Below, piece by piece: positions 5,754 through 5,784 of a DNA stretch of 5,784 bases. Source of the DNA: an uncultured Clostridia bacterium (lineage in GTDB: Bacteria; Bacillota; Clostridia; Christensenellales; Aristaeellaceae). The DNA lies in NCBI GenBank assembly GCA_934643535.1, contig CAKUCE010000198.1, positions 1-5,784 of the forward strand. Reading direction: 5' to 3'. Made by a program: the position numbers and the translations under genes. Position 1 is the first letter of the stretch; the number at the start of each line of letters is the position of its first letter. The notes beneath the pieces are model-generated. The model was not told the origin of the DNA, searched no databases, and saw only the letters and a list, made by a program, of their open reading frames with translations.

Positions 5754-5784
5754 TCCTCGTTTCGGTTGACGGCTGCCGGTCGCT

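Noticed and set aside
5722..5784. Possible 3' end of a convergent minus-strand gene (20 codons to a TGA)
   Set aside because: Only 20 codons are visible, with no recognisable sequence, and the frame runs through the inverted repeat. It is too short to support.

Overview
The window is one run of six plus-strand genes with almost no non-coding DNA. It reads as the 3' part of a sugar-catabolism operon. Coding sequence is GC-rich, with strong G/C preference at third codon positions. Three of the six starts have strong AAGGAG-type ribosome binding sites. The protein sequences resemble those of anaerobic gut Clostridia (Oscillospiraceae/Lachnospiraceae-like Firmicutes). That assignment is inference from style and family resemblance; no taxonomic marker gene is present.

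Layout: (1) 1-878, the C-terminal part of an L-fucose/L-arabinose isomerase-family protein, cut off at its 5' end by the window edge. (2) 879-965, an 87-base spacer with a perfect 9-bp hairpin and the next gene's ribosome binding site. (3) 966-1796, a class II (zinc) ketose-bisphosphate aldolase. (4) 1789-2712, a PfkB-family sugar kinase that overlaps the aldolase by 8 bases. (5) 2709-3557, a LacX/YeaD-type aldose 1-epimerase that starts at a GTG overlapping the kinase stop by 4 bases. (6) 3585-4253, a DUF4867-type protein of unknown function with cupin-like spacing of acidic and histidine residues. (7) 4269-5699, an FAD-dependent oxidoreductase of the GlcD / alkyl-DHAP-synthase type. (8) 5700-5784, a short tail with an 8-bp perfect inverted repeat and no recognisable gene.

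Taken together, the genes suggest a route in which the mutarotase supplies the right anomer of an aldose, the isomerase makes the ketose, the kinase phosphorylates it, and the aldolase splits the product to DHAP and an aldehyde. The DUF4867 protein and the flavoprotein have no textbook place in such a route and are the most interesting parts. The substrate cannot be read from the sequence. Canonical L-fucose catabolism would use FucK (FGGY family) and FucA (fuculose-phosphate aldolase family), so the PfkB plus GatY-type pairing argues for a different sugar. The kinase resembles sulfofructose kinase YihV but, in an alignment from memory, lacks its sulfonate-binding residues, so sulfoquinovose is not favoured. 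No mobile element, CRISPR array, tRNA or rRNA was seen.
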